Shown one piece after another: positions 11,913-20,358 of a stretch of 30,858 nucleotides of DNA. The stretch comes from DATLMR01 sp035634255 (GTDB lineage Bacteria; Acidobacteriota; Blastocatellia; UBA7656). The notes under the pieces are model-generated. The model searched no databases and was not told the DNA's origin. It saw nothing but the letters and a program-made list of their open reading frames with translations. The stretch lies in contig DASQDI010000144.1 in assembly GCA_035634255.1 (NCBI GenBank), forward strand, positions 1 to 30,858, read 5' to 3'. How positions within the stretch are numbered: position 1 is the first letter of the stretch; every line of letters begins with the position of its first letter. The translations under genes were made by a program, and so were the position numbers.

Positions 11913-12476
11913 ATGGGAGAAGCTATAGCGAGAGTTTTGGATCGACAGGAGTGGCTCGAAGAAGCGAGCGACGCCTTGCAGCCCGCGATTAAGGAATGTT
12001 TCGAGGCGGGAGGGGAGGCCGGGCAGGCGGTGAAGAATTTTCTGCATGGCAAGTGGCTGGGACATCCCCTGCACCCCGTCCTGACCGACGTGCCCATCGG
12101 CGCGTGGACCGCCGCGCTCGCGCTCGATGCGATGGAGATGACGACCGGCCGCAAGGAGCTTGGAGCGGGCGCGGACGCGGCCATAGCAGTCGGGCTCGTG
12201 GGCGCGGTCGGCGCGGCCGTGACGGGGCTCACGGACTGGTCTGAGACCCGAGGGCGTGCGCGCAAGGTGGGCATGGTCCACGGATTATTGAATCTGAGCG
12301 CGGCCATTCTCTACAGCTCGTCTCTGGCGGTGAGAAAGCGAAAATCGAGGAGCACGCGGGTCGGGCTCGCGATGCTCGGCTACGCGGTCTCAAGCGCGTC
12401 GGCTTACCTGGGCGGTCACCTCGTGTTCGAAGAGGGTGTCGGGGTCAAGTCTCAAGACCGCAGGACCGCCGGATGA
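11913..12476 (+). CDS. DUF2231 family membrane protein
   Basis: A 187-residue predicted integral membrane protein. The family signature NFLHGKWLGHPLHPVLTDVPIGAW is spread over about residues 41-64, with conserved His residues in GHPLHP. Three or four hydrophobic helices follow. The start at 11913 is preferred because GGAGG lies 8 bases upstream; an in-frame ATG at 11844 would add 23 polar residues without a good ribosome-binding site. DUF2231 proteins are uncharacterised; some are fused or adjacent to redox proteins such as Rieske domains. Here a PQQ-type dehydrogenase and a flavoprotein follow, which would fit a membrane redox role, but that is inference. A sigma-54-like promoter lies at 11746-11761. 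Confidence 0.85.
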   Translation: MGEAIARVLDRQEWLEEASDALQPAIKECFEAGGEAGQAVKNFLHGKWLGHPLHPVLTDVPIGAWTAALALDAMEMTTGRKELGAGADAAIAVGLVGAVGAAVTGLTDWSETRGRARKVGMVHGLLNLSAAILYSSSLAVRKRKSRSTRVGLAMLGYAVSSASAYLGGHLVFEEGVGVKSQDRRTAG

Positions 12477-12496
12477 ATTCCGGCGAGGGTGAACTG

Positions 12497-13648
12497 ATGA
12501 CTCGCAAAGTGATTGTCCAGCTTGTGTTCATGGCCACTTTTTTGTGCGCGGCCTGCGGAGGGGCTGCGCCCGAAAGGGGCGCGGGCGAGATCGAGACGAC
12601 CCCGGCTGGCGCGGCTCAGTTCCGCGTTGAGACCGTAGCGTCGGGCCTCGAAGTCCCGTGGTCTATCACCTTCGCGCCCGACGGGCGAATAATCTTCACC
12701 GAGCGGCCGGGCAGGGTTCGCGTTATCGAGAACGGGACTCTGAGGCCCGAGCCGCTCGCCCGGATCGCGGAGGTTGAGGCGTCCGGGGAGAGCGGGTTGA
12801 TGGGGCTCGCGCTTCACCCGCGGTTCGCGGAGAACCGCCTGCTCTACGTCGCCTACGCCTACAGGCGGGACGGGGATAAAGTTCGCGTGGAGCGGTACCG
12901 CGAGGCGGACGGCGGGCTGTCGGACCGCAAGGTCATCATCGAAGAGATCCCCGCGGCTAGATTTCACGCGGGCACGCGCCTGCGCTTCGGTCCCGACGGG
13001 AAGCTTTACATCACGACCGGCGACGCGGGTAAGCGAGAGCTCGCGCAGCAGCTCGGCTCGCTCGCGGGGAAGACGCTTCGGCTCAACGATGATGGCACAG
13101 TGCCTCCCGATAACCCGTTCGTGAACCGGCAGGACGCGCGCCCGGAGATCTGGTCGTATGGCCACCGCAACGCGCAGGGGCTCGATTTTCAGCCGGGATC
13201 GGGCCTGATGTTTCAAACCGAGCACGGGCCTTCGGGCTTCGACGGCCCCGGCGGAGGCGACGAGGTTAACTTCGTCGAAAAGGGTAAGAACTACGGCTGG
13301 CCCGTGGTCCATCACAACGAAACGCGGCAGGGCATGGAGCCGTTCCTGCTCGTCTACACTCCGGCGGTCGCGCCCGCGAGCGGCATGTTTTACCGAGGCT
13401 CGGCATTCCGCGATCTTCAGGGGAATTTCTTCTTCGGAGCCCTGCGAGGCGAGTCGATAATTCGCGTCGTTCTGGATGGGAAGCGGGTTGCGAGCCAGGA
13501 GCGATTGTTCGAAGGCCGCTATGGGCGCATTCGAGAGATCGCGGAAGGGCCGGACGGGGCCATATATTTTTCTACTTCGAATCGGGATGGGCGCGGACGG
13601 CCCGCGAGCGACGACGACCGCATCCTTCGCCTCGTGCCTGCGAAATAG
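12497..13648 (+). CDS. PQQ-type aldose sugar dehydrogenase, probable lipoprotein
   Basis: A 383-residue extracytoplasmic enzyme of the soluble glucose/sorbosone dehydrogenase family, which oxidises aldose sugars with PQQ. Hallmarks are GLEVPWSITFAPDGRIIFTE at the start of the propeller, catalytic-type His157 in FHAGTRLRFGPDGKLYITTGD, YGHRNAQGLDF, and EHGPSGFDGPGGGDEVNF followed by KNYGWP. The N-terminus MTRKVIVQLVFMATFLCAAC is a signal sequence with a plausible but imperfect lipobox (LCAAC). The start at 12497 has GAGGGTGA just upstream; an earlier ATG at 12473 overlaps the previous stop by ATGA and would add 8 polar residues before the signal sequence. It is co-transcribed with DUF2231 and the following flavoprotein. 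No PQQ biosynthesis genes are in the window. Confidence 0.9.
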   Translation: MTRKVIVQLVFMATFLCAACGGAAPERGAGEIETTPAGAAQFRVETVASGLEVPWSITFAPDGRIIFTERPGRVRVIENGTLRPEPLARIAEVEASGESGLMGLALHPRFAENRLLYVAYAYRRDGDKVRVERYREADGGLSDRKVIIEEIPAARFHAGTRLRFGPDGKLYITTGDAGKRELAQQLGSLAGKTLRLNDDGTVPPDNPFVNRQDARPEIWSYGHRNAQGLDFQPGSGLMFQTEHGPSGFDGPGGGDEVNFVEKGKNYGWPVVHHNETRQGMEPFLLVYTPAVAPASGMFYRGSAFRDLQGNFFFGALRGESIIRVVLDGKRVASQERLFEGRYGRIREIAEGPDGAIYFSTSNRDGRGRPASDDDRILRLVPAK

Positions 13649-13687
13649 ATTAGAAAACGAATCAGAGAATAAATCGAAAAGGAAAGC

Positions 13688-14602
13688 ATGGCAGACAGCA
13701 GAGAATTGCTCGATGTAATTATAGTCGGGGGCGGCCCGGCGGGCCTCAGCGCGGCGCTCATTCTGGGGCGTTGCCTCAGGCGCGTGCTCGTGTGCGATGG
13801 CGGCCAGCCCCGCAACGCCGCCTCCGAAGCCCTCCACGGGTACCTGACGCGCGACGGCATCCCGCCTTTGGAATTCCTGAAGATCGGGCGCGAGCAACTG
13901 CGCCAGTACGAGACTGTCGAGCTTCGCCACATCGCCGTTACCGAAGCGGCACGCACCGGCGACAGGTTTCAGGTGATGCTCGCGGACGGCACCCGGCTCT
14001 CATCGCGCAAGCTGCTGCTCGCGACGGGAGTCGTGGATAACGTCCCGGACATCGAAGGGGTCGGGCCGCTTTACGGGCGCAGCGTGTGGCACTGCCCCTA
14101 CTGCGACGGCTGGGAGGTGCGCGGCCAGCCGCTCGCGATCTATGGCCGCGGGGAGAATGGCAAGGGGCTGGCTCTGGAATTGACCGCATGGAGCAGGGAC
14201 CTCGTGCTCTGCACCGACGGGCCTTCGGAGCTCGAAGCGTCCGACATCGAGCGGCTGTCGCGCAACGGCATTCAGTTGCGCGAAGAACGAATCCTTAAGC
14301 TTGAGGGGAAAAACGGCCAGCTTGAGCATCTGGTCTTCGCGAACGGAGAGAGGCTCGCGCGCCGGGGAATGTTCTTCAGCACGGGGAGCCGGCAGGGCTG
14401 CGACCTCCCGGCCCACCTGGGCTGCGAGTTTACCGAGAAAGGAGCGGTCAATACAGGCGAGTACGAATCCACTCAGATACCCGGCCTGTATGTCGCGGGA
14501 GACGCTTCGCGAGCGGTGCAGCTCGTGATCGTCGCGGCGGCGGAAGGCGCGCAGGCCGCTTTCGCCATCAACACCGCTCTATTGAAAGAGGATTTGGAGT
14601 AG
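13688..14602 (+). CDS. Thioredoxin-reductase-like FAD oxidoreductase
   Basis: A 304-residue two-domain flavoprotein. The FAD Rossmann motif GGGPAG is at 14-19, the redox pair Cys136-Pro-Tyr-Cys139 is in HCPYCDGWE, and the C-terminal FAD motif is PGLYVAGDAS. The second nucleotide domain has GRGENG (153-158) but lacks the HRRxxxR-type NADPH motif of classical TrxB. It could therefore use another electron donor or act as a dithiol oxidase like GliT/HlmI-type relatives. The length is normal for the family. It lies 39 bases after the sugar dehydrogenase. There is no thioredoxin gene nearby. The assignment to the superfamily is firm; the substrate is not known. Confidence 0.88.
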   Translation: MADSRELLDVIIVGGGPAGLSAALILGRCLRRVLVCDGGQPRNAASEALHGYLTRDGIPPLEFLKIGREQLRQYETVELRHIAVTEAARTGDRFQVMLADGTRLSSRKLLLATGVVDNVPDIEGVGPLYGRSVWHCPYCDGWEVRGQPLAIYGRGENGKGLALELTAWSRDLVLCTDGPSELEASDIERLSRNGIQLREERILKLEGKNGQLEHLVFANGERLARRGMFFSTGSRQGCDLPAHLGCEFTEKGAVNTGEYESTQIPGLYVAGDASRAVQLVIVAAAEGAQAAFAINTALLKEDLE

Positions 14603-14610
14603 GCATCAGT

Positions 14611-14690
14611 GGTCAGGAATCAGGGGCCGGGGGCCAGTGAAGATAAGAGACTCTCTTTATAGAATCCCTTTCCTTCGCTGAATCCTGACC
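14611..14690. repeat. Intergenic inverted repeat after the flavoprotein gene
   Basis: GGTCAGGAATCAG (14611-14623) is mirrored by CTGAATCCTGACC (14678-14690), 12 of 13 positions matching, around a 54-base loop. The left arm continues into GGGGCCGGGGGCCAGTG. Similar GTCGGGGGCCAGTGG pieces occur at 21321-21470 and GGGCCGGGGGCC near 30780, suggesting a dispersed intergenic repeat family. It sits between convergent genes and may end transcription, though it lacks a T-run. Confidence 0.55.
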
Positions 14691-14697
14691 CCCGCCC

Positions 14698-15228
14698 TTA
14701 TTGCCTCCTGTTCCCGTTCCCATTTCTATTCCCGTTCGTGTTTGCGCCGGTGCCGCTGGCACCTACCTGAAGTTTATCGACTACGTTTTTGACCCCTTCG
14801 ATGCCGCGCGCCACCTGAGCTGCTCTCGTCTTCTGCGCGGCGTTGGCCACCGTGCCGCTAAGAGTCGCGACGTTGTTATCGACATCGACGTTGATGGTGC
14901 TGTCTCTGAGGTCGTCGGCGGAGGCCAGGGCGGCCCTGATCTTGGTCCATATCCACAGGTCGTCAGCGCCGGTGCCTATCGTGCGGCCGAGGTCCCGCGC
15001 CTGCTTCGCGAATGAGTCTTTCTGCCTGTCAAAGTCATCGCGAGACATGTTGGAGTTGGCCCGCCCATCGTTGCGATTGGCGTTCGCGTCGGCGCGGTTG
15101 GCGTTGAGATTGGTGTTCGCGTTGTTCGCGTTGCCGTTGCCGTGGAGGGTTCCAGAGTCACATCCCATCACCATGAATGAAGCGAGCGTAACGCATGCGA
15201 TGAACGACATCAGTCTTTTCCCGTTCAT
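14698..15228 (-). CDS. BON-domain lipoprotein with Asn-rich linkers
   Basis: A 176-residue exported protein. The signal sequence ends in a lipobox (VMGC), so it is probably anchored to the envelope. An Asn/Ala/Arg-rich low-complexity linker follows. A single BON domain occupies about residues 88-155 (IRAALASADDLRDSTINVDV, SGTVANAAQKTRA, VKNVVDKLQV). A second Asn/Gly-rich tail ends the protein. BON domains (as in OsmY) bind membranes or lipids and are often linked to osmotic or envelope stress. The ATG at 15228 is preceded by AGAGGAGAAG; the longer frame up to 15300 lacks a good ribosome site. It is 87 bases downstream of a small acidic gene on the same strand and could be co-transcribed with it. 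Confidence 0.85.
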   Translation of the reverse strand: MNGKRLMSFIACVTLASFMVMGCDSGTLHGNGNANNANTNLNANRADANANRNDGRANSNMSRDDFDRQKDSFAKQARDLGRTIGTGADDLWIWTKIRAALASADDLRDSTINVDVDNNVATLSGTVANAAQKTRAAQVARGIEGVKNVVDKLQVGASGTGANTNGNRNGNGNRRQ

Positions 15229-15289
15229 GTCTTCTCCTCTGCAATCTGATGATTGATTCGCTGCCCACAAGCGATCCGGATTGTCCGTA

Positions 15290-15295
15290 ATTATA
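15290..15295 (-). promoter_or_regulatory. Candidate -10 box for the BON lipoprotein gene
   Basis: Reads TATAAT on the minus strand inside TTGGTTATAAT, giving a TG-type extended -10. It lies about 62 bases before the ATG. No strong -35 is seen. The gene could alternatively be read from the upstream sigma-54-type promoter. Confidence 0.35.
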
Positions 15296-15315
15296 ACCAA
15301 TGGATATATTATTCG

Positions 15316-15519
15316 TTATTTCTCGTCACCGCCCGTGGCGTCGTCTTCGCGTTCGGGCTCGGACACGTTCTCGGTCGTGTCGCCGAACAGCTTGCCTTCT
15401 CTGCCGAACCCTCCGTAATAGCCGTGGCTGTAGCCCACTTCTTCCTCCTGCTCCTCGTTGTACTTTTCCCGGCCATTCGCGTAGTCTTCCCGGTCAGCTT
15501 TTTCGTCACGCTCTGTCAT
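15316..15519 (-). CDS. Small acidic hydrophilic protein, unknown function
   Basis: A 67-residue charged protein beginning MTERDEKADREDYANGREKY, with a central SHGYYGGFGREGKLFGD stretch and an acidic tail. There is no signal peptide or membrane segment, and it is probably disordered. The start at 15519 has AAGGAGAG 6-8 bases upstream. A near-consensus sigma-54-type promoter lies only 34 bases before the start codon, which supports the gene being real despite its size. I do not recognise a named family; the composition is that of small stress-associated hydrophilic proteins, which is inference only. Confidence 0.7.
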   Translation of the reverse strand: MTERDEKADREDYANGREKYNEEQEEEVGYSHGYYGGFGREGKLFGDTTENVSEPEREDDATGGDEK

Positions 15520-15552
15520 AAATTGCTCTCCTTTCTTTCCCGGGATGATGAG

Positions 15553-15568
15553 CGCAATAACTGTGCCA
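15553..15568 (-). promoter_or_regulatory. Sigma-54-type promoter before the small acidic protein gene
   Basis: On the minus strand reads TGGCACAGTTATTGCG: perfect TGGCAC and TTGC with GG-N10-GC spacing and a C before TGG. Transcription would start about 12 bases after the GC, near 15542, leaving a short leader with the AAGGAGAG ribosome site. Confidence 0.75.
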
Positions 15569-15669
15569 GGTAAAACTTTCATGAGATAATCGGCGTACAG
15601 AACGACGCCCGCCCGTCTGAACCGCGTTGCGTAATAGTGCTGAATACTGTCCTGCACAGAGGAGAAGCT

Positions 15670-17466
15670 ATGAAGACGAGATCGAAGCTGATATTCACAC
15701 TCTCACTTTTGCTCGCCCTGCTCTCGCACCCTCCCGCGACTCGGGCGCGGGAGTTGAGCGAGCCGGAAAAGAATTTTGAGCACTTATGGAATACGTTCGA
15801 CAGGAACTACGCGTTGTTCGGCCCGAAGAATATCGACTGGGCCGCGTTGTATAAAGTCTACCGCCCGCGCGTGACGGCTAAGACCACGGACGACGAACTG
15901 TTCGACGTGATGGCGAGCCTGCTCGGGCATCTCAACGACAACCACGTCAGGCTTGAGTCTCCCAAGCGAACGTTTCAATCCGGCATCCTCGGAGAGATGA
16001 AGATGGAGGACTTCTCTTTGAATCTGGTCAAAGAGAAATACCTGAAGGGCAAATTTCAGCAGCGCGTGAGCAACAACTTCACCTATGGCTGGCTGACGGA
16101 TTCGATAGGGTATTTCCAGTTCCGAGGGTTCGGCCGCCTCGCGGAGAGCGCCGCGGCGGTCGATGAGATCTTGAAGGAGTTCAGGGACGCTAAGGGAATC
16201 GTGATCGATGTCAGGGGCAACGGGGGAGGGGATGATCGGGTGGGGAAAGCCATCGCGGACAGGTTCGCCGACCGGAAGCGGCTCTATATGAAGACGCGGA
16301 TCAGAAACGGCGCGGGCCATTCCGACTTCTCCGACCCGAAGTACTGGTACGTCGAGCAGGGCGGCCCCATCCAATTCACGCGGCCGGTCATGCTTTTGAC
16401 TCACAGGTTCTCCGTAAGCGCGGCGGAGAACTTCGCCCTCGCGATGAGAGTCCTGCCGCACGTGACCGTCATCGGCGACGCGACCTCCGGGGTCTTCGCC
16501 GATGTGTACGGCGACGCTTTGCCGAACGGCTGGCGGTTCAGCGTCTCGTTCAAGCTCTTCGAAGACCAGACGGGCTTCTGTTGGGAAGGCATAGGCGTCC
16601 CCTCGGACGTACGGCAGACCAACACGAAGGCCGACATCGAGCAGAAGCGCGACAAGGTGATCGAGCTTGCCATCGCCCTGATAGAGACGGGCGCGCTCAA
16701 GCCTCAGGTCGAAGAATCGAGCCTCCGGGACTTGCGCGATTCTCTGGTCGGGAACCTGTCGCGTGAGATCGACGAGAAGGGGATTGATCATGCGTTGCGT
16801 CAGTACCGGGCGGCGAAGGAGGGGAAGCCGAACTCTTTTTACGTCGATGAAGACGAGATGGAAGAGCTTGCCGCCCGGCTCGCGCGGGCCGGAAAGAGGC
16901 GCGAAGCCATCGAGGTGATGAAGCTGAGGGCTCTCGAATTCCCGAAGTCGTACGAAGCTTTTCAAAGGCTGGGCGACGCCTACAGCGACGCGGGAGACTC
17001 GGCGCAATTTCAAACGAATTACAAAAAGTCCCTTGAGCTTAACCGGCAGAGCTACCCGTGGGAGCGCACGGCTTACGCGGACGGGCAGCGCGCGCTCGCG
17101 GGTGTCAAACTGCTTTCGAAGAAGCTCGCGCGAGACATCGACGAGAAGGGGGTAGAGGCGGCGCTCGCCGCTTTCGAGGGCGGCAAGGCCGGAGGCCCCG
17201 GCACCTACAGCGTCAACGAGGAAGAGATAAACGCGCTCGGCTATCAGCTAATGGGCGCGGGCAAGCTGCGCGAGGCAATCGAAGTCTTCAAGCTGAACAC
17301 GAAGGAATTCCCGGACTCGTGGAATGTGTACGACTCTCTGGGCGAGGCCTACCTGACCGCTGGCGAAAAAGAGCTGGCGATCAAAAACTACAGGAAGTCA
17401 GTCGAATTGAATCCGAAAAACGCGGGCGGTGTAGACGCGCTCAAGAAACTGGAAGGGAATCAGTGA
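15670..17466 (+). CDS. Secreted S41-family peptidase with duplicated C-terminal TPR-like module
   Basis: A 598-residue exported serine peptidase. The signal peptide is at 1-28 (ends PATRARE). The S41 (tricorn/CtpA-like) catalytic core includes LLGHLNDNHVRLE (about 84-96), the strand GIVIDVRGNGGG (176-187) and the nucleophile motif SVSAAENFA with Ser250. The family hydrolyses polypeptides, often from the C-terminus, in the periplasm. The C-terminal region contains two copies of an approximately 100-residue module (359-459 and 481-581). Both begin with a helix like REIDEKG..AL and end in a TPR (EAIEV.KL...FP.S...LG.AY..AG......NY.KS.ELN). The start at 15670 has AGAGGAGAAG upstream; an earlier in-frame ATG/TTG lacks this. 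It converges with the TPR gene after only 8 bases. Confidence 0.87.
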   Translation: MKTRSKLIFTLSLLLALLSHPPATRARELSEPEKNFEHLWNTFDRNYALFGPKNIDWAALYKVYRPRVTAKTTDDELFDVMASLLGHLNDNHVRLESPKRTFQSGILGEMKMEDFSLNLVKEKYLKGKFQQRVSNNFTYGWLTDSIGYFQFRGFGRLAESAAAVDEILKEFRDAKGIVIDVRGNGGGDDRVGKAIADRFADRKRLYMKTRIRNGAGHSDFSDPKYWYVEQGGPIQFTRPVMLLTHRFSVSAAENFALAMRVLPHVTVIGDATSGVFADVYGDALPNGWRFSVSFKLFEDQTGFCWEGIGVPSDVRQTNTKADIEQKRDKVIELAIALIETGALKPQVEESSLRDLRDSLVGNLSREIDEKGIDHALRQYRAAKEGKPNSFYVDEDEMEELAARLARAGKRREAIEVMKLRALEFPKSYEAFQRLGDAYSDAGDSAQFQTNYKKSLELNRQSYPWERTAYADGQRALAGVKLLSKKLARDIDEKGVEAALAAFEGGKAGGPGTYSVNEEEINALGYQLMGAGKLREAIEVFKLNTKEFPDSWNVYDSLGEAYLTAGEKELAIKNYRKSVELNPKNAGGVDALKKLEGNQ

Positions 17467-17473
17467 GCGAGGC

Positions 17474-18652
17474 TCAGCGATGCACATGAAAGCCGCTGTG
17501 GTGCGGGTTGATCTCCGAGGCCATACGCAGGTACCGGTCGCCTTCGTCCTTCTCCCCGGCGGAGAGGTAGATCATCCCGGCCTGACGAAATATGTGCGCG
17601 TCCCTCACGCCGGATGAGAGGGCTTTGTTGATCGTGTCCATAGCGTCGGTGAACCGCCGGTCGCGATAAAAGGCCCAGGCCAGAGCGGCCAGAGTCGAGA
17701 AGTTCTCTCGCATCTCGACATCTCTGGCTGCCCACCTGACCGCCTCCCGCCCGTCCTCGCGAACGTCGGAATAGAAGTCCGAGAGGTGGTGGTAGTAATG
17801 GACCTCGCCCCGGTCGGCCGACTCGATGTAAGCGGCGAGCGCCTTTTCATAGCAGGGCTGCGCCAGGTCGGGCCTGCCCATGAACTCGTAAAGCTCGCCG
17901 AGCGCCTGCCGAAACTCCGGCCTCGGCGCGCGCGCGATGACTTTCTCGTAAAGCGCGACTGCCTCCTCGAAATTCCCGCGCGCGCCTAACGCCTCGGCCA
18001 TGTGCTCCTCGACGAGCCAGTAACCGGAGTAAGCCCGGTTGGCCCGGTCGTAATGAGCCCATGCCTCGTCATAACGGCCGTGCCTCAGGTCGAGGGCCCC
18101 CCTCTGCAACTCGACCCAGGCGTATGCCCTCATCTCTTTCGCCGTCAGCTCGTCTTCGGCCTCGACGTACAACTGCTCCGCGCCGGAGACATCGCCCATC
18201 CTCGCCCTGAGGTAAGCGAGCCGAACGAGGTTGTCCCAGGTCCGGGAGTCCCGGATCAGCCTTTCATAAGCCCTTTCCGCCTCTTCGTACCTGCCCTCCT
18301 GAAAATCCATATCGGCTTGCAGGGCCCTGCCCTGAAGGCTGTCGCGAAGGCCCGTGCCCAGTTCGAGGTCGCGCCTTACCTCCGCGAGCCTGTGAAACGT
18401 GAAATCGAGATTGGCCTTAATGAAATACAGGTCCGGCGCGGGGCCGATCTGCCGGATGGCTCTCTCTATCGCAGCCTCCGCGGTTTCGAACTCCGACAGG
18501 TTTCCGGCGAGCGCGGCGCGCTGGTAGAGGCGGTAGGCGAACTTGGTCGCCGTCTGGCTGTCCACGCGGGCGGCGAGCGCGGCCTCTTTAAGCTCGGAGA
18601 TGTCCCGGTCCATCCGTTCCAGCTCGATTTCAAAATCGGAGGGTTTATTCAT
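17474..18652 (-). CDS. TPR-repeat protein
   Basis: A 392-residue protein built almost entirely of helical TPR-like pairs, for example EAERAYERLIRDSRTWDNLVR, FEEAVALYEKVIARAPRPEF and DLAQPCYEKALAAYIES. It ends INPHHSGFHVHR. No signal peptide or enzyme domain is visible, so it is probably a cytoplasmic scaffold or regulator. The start at 18652 (MNKPSDFEIELERMD) was chosen because the frame continuing upstream to 18775 would translate straight through a perfect 44-bp palindrome, giving residues that match those of the opposite strand. The ribosome-binding site is weak. Function unknown. Confidence 0.8.
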   Translation of the reverse strand: MNKPSDFEIELERMDRDISELKEAALAARVDSQTATKFAYRLYQRAALAGNLSEFETAEAAIERAIRQIGPAPDLYFIKANLDFTFHRLAEVRRDLELGTGLRDSLQGRALQADMDFQEGRYEEAERAYERLIRDSRTWDNLVRLAYLRARMGDVSGAEQLYVEAEDELTAKEMRAYAWVELQRGALDLRHGRYDEAWAHYDRANRAYSGYWLVEEHMAEALGARGNFEEAVALYEKVIARAPRPEFRQALGELYEFMGRPDLAQPCYEKALAAYIESADRGEVHYYHHLSDFYSDVREDGREAVRWAARDVEMRENFSTLAALAWAFYRDRRFTDAMDTINKALSSGVRDAHIFRQAGMIYLSAGEKDEGDRYLRMASEINPHHSGFHVHR

Positions 18653-18704
18653 CTTTAAATCTTGTTTGAGTCCGTGCGCGAGAGCCGATGGGGACAGGTC
18701 AGGG

Positions 18705-18748
18705 GCGAAGGCATCTTCGAAAGGTGCACCTTTCGAAGATGCCTTCGC
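18705..18748. repeat. Perfect 44-bp palindrome
   Basis: From GCGAAGGCATCTTCGAAAGG (18705-18724) through the centre TGCA (18725-18728) to 18748, every base pairs with its mirror partner (positions summing to 36453). Both strands therefore read identically and both would encode AKASSKGAPFEDAFA. It lies between the DUF4331 and TPR genes. There is no loop and no T-run, so it is not a standard terminator. Confidence 0.9.
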
Positions 18749-18768
18749 GTTTAAAGTGCGGCGACCGG

Positions 18769-20358
18769 TTACCACGGGTCTGCCAGGTACGGAAAGTGAT
18801 CGAGAAACTCCTTGTCATTCTTTAAAGGGTTGGGCGTGGTCTTCGGCTCGATTGGCGCCTGATCCCACAATGCCTGATCGCCGAGCAGGTCGACGTGATA
18901 CTTCTTGCCGTTGAGCTCGGCCTCCATGTCGAGAAACATGGAGAGGAACCGGGTCGCCACCTGATCTTCGGGCCGCCGCCCGAAGGGCCATGTGCCGGTC
19001 GTGTCCATGTCGATTGCGCAGACGTTCGGGACGAATATCTCGAACGGGCGGCGGAGGGGGACATCCACCCCGTTCTTTTTCCACGAGTCGTCCGGCATGT
19101 TCAATTCCTGAAAAAGCGTCTTCTTGACTCGCGGGAAGGCGAGGGTCGCGAGGGCGTACGTTTTGTAAACCGAGACCGGCGAGTTGTCGTGATCGAAAGA
19201 CGTCTGAAGCCCCAGGGCGCTGATGGACGGCCCGAAGCCCCAGCCGAGGTGGGCCAGACGTTTGAGGAAGTTCGGGGCGAGCCAGAAATTATTCGCGCCG
19301 ACTTGCCGGTTGTCCTCGCGCTCGTTCAGAGCCGCGTCCGCGAATGGCTGGCCGTCGGTGTCTACGAGCTTGTACCTGTCCAACTCCTCGTCATGCTTTA
19401 CGGAGGTCGCCAGGGCATGCGGGTTTTCCAGCCAGAACGGATCGTCCGGGATCGTCTCGACTTTGCTCGAAGCCTTCAGGACCCAGCTCTCGCCCCAGGT
19501 GTTGACGACCCGATCCCGCGTAGGCGAGTCGGTGATAAATTCCAGCGGGATCTCCAGTATTATGGCGTTGATGTTCCTCCCGTTCTGGCAGTCGAACCCG
19601 CTGTAGACGAACCGGTAATTGCCGTTCTCATCCTTGCGGAATTTGTCGCCCTTCCATGTCCACGGCCCCGGCGGGAGGTCCCTCTTCGACCCGTTCGGCT
19701 TGCCGTTGACGTGCAGGTACCCCCAGTCCGGGTCGTCGGGGTCGAAGTTAAAGAGGTCGTTCCCTTCCAGTTCGAGCAGAGTCTTCGGAATCTTAAGCTC
19801 GCGCGCCTCGCTCATCGTGTGAGGGACATGGTAGAACTGCGGCGCGTAGTTGATCGAGCGGAAGAAGCCCGTCAGGTCATTGAAGAATGCGTCATCGCGC
19901 CCGCCCAGGTACGCCTTGATCGCATGGCCGCCGGGCGCGGTGATGGTCAGGACCTGATTCGTATCAACCTCCGTCGAAAAGCTCCCGCCGGGGAAGTTGA
20001 TGAACTTGACCGTCGCGCGATTATTCTGGTCGACGGTAACCCGAATCTCCGACGCTTTGAAAGGGCCGAGGTACTTGTCTTTCAGGGTGTCGAAATACTT
20101 GAGCAGCCCTTTAAGGCTACGGTCCTCTTTGGGCGGGCGGGCGACGCGGGGCTCGGCGGAGACCAGAATCCTGTAAAGCAAATCCGGGTCGAAGACCCCG
20201 GTGTCCGGCTCGGGGGCGAATGTCAGAGCGATGACTACTTTCTCCCCGCCCGACGTGTCGTCGCTCGGGAACCCGAACAGGTCGTAGAGGTCGGCTGCGC
20301 TAAGGTCTATGTCAGAGAAGATCGAGTTGACGGCATTCGGATCATTATGGTCGGCCAT
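18769..20358 (-). CDS. DUF4331-family protein
   Basis: A 529-residue protein with family-like features: an N-terminal SAADLYDLFGFPS (19-31), a beta-rich body, and the conserved GGRDDAFFNDLTGFF (about 151-165). Large C-terminal blocks include TRDRVVNTWGESWVLK, HDNSPVSVYKTYA and FEIFVPNVCAIDMDTTGTWP. DUF4331 proteins are uncharacterised and often exported, but no signal peptide is visible here. The ATG has AAGGAGG 8 bases upstream, an excellent ribosome site. It lies upstream of the TPR gene on the same strand, separated by the palindrome. Function unknown. Confidence 0.75.
   Translation of the reverse strand: MADHNDPNAVNSIFSDIDLSAADLYDLFGFPSDDTSGGEKVVIALTFAPEPDTGVFDPDLLYRILVSAEPRVARPPKEDRSLKGLLKYFDTLKDKYLGPFKASEIRVTVDQNNRATVKFINFPGGSFSTEVDTNQVLTITAPGGHAIKAYLGGRDDAFFNDLTGFFRSINYAPQFYHVPHTMSEARELKIPKTLLELEGNDLFNFDPDDPDWGYLHVNGKPNGSKRDLPPGPWTWKGDKFRKDENGNYRFVYSGFDCQNGRNINAIILEIPLEFITDSPTRDRVVNTWGESWVLKASSKVETIPDDPFWLENPHALATSVKHDEELDRYKLVDTDGQPFADAALNEREDNRQVGANNFWLAPNFLKRLAHLGWGFGPSISALGLQTSFDHDNSPVSVYKTYALATLAFPRVKKTLFQELNMPDDSWKKNGVDVPLRRPFEIFVPNVCAIDMDTTGTWPFGRRPEDQVATRFLSMFLDMEAELNGKKYHVDLLGDQALWDQAPIEPKTTPNPLKNDKEFLDHFPYLADPW

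Noticed and set aside
18653..18775. N-terminal extension of the TPR protein through the palindrome
   Set aside because: The extension is encoded by a perfect palindrome readable on both strands, and the downstream MNKPSDFEIELERMD fits a normal start better.
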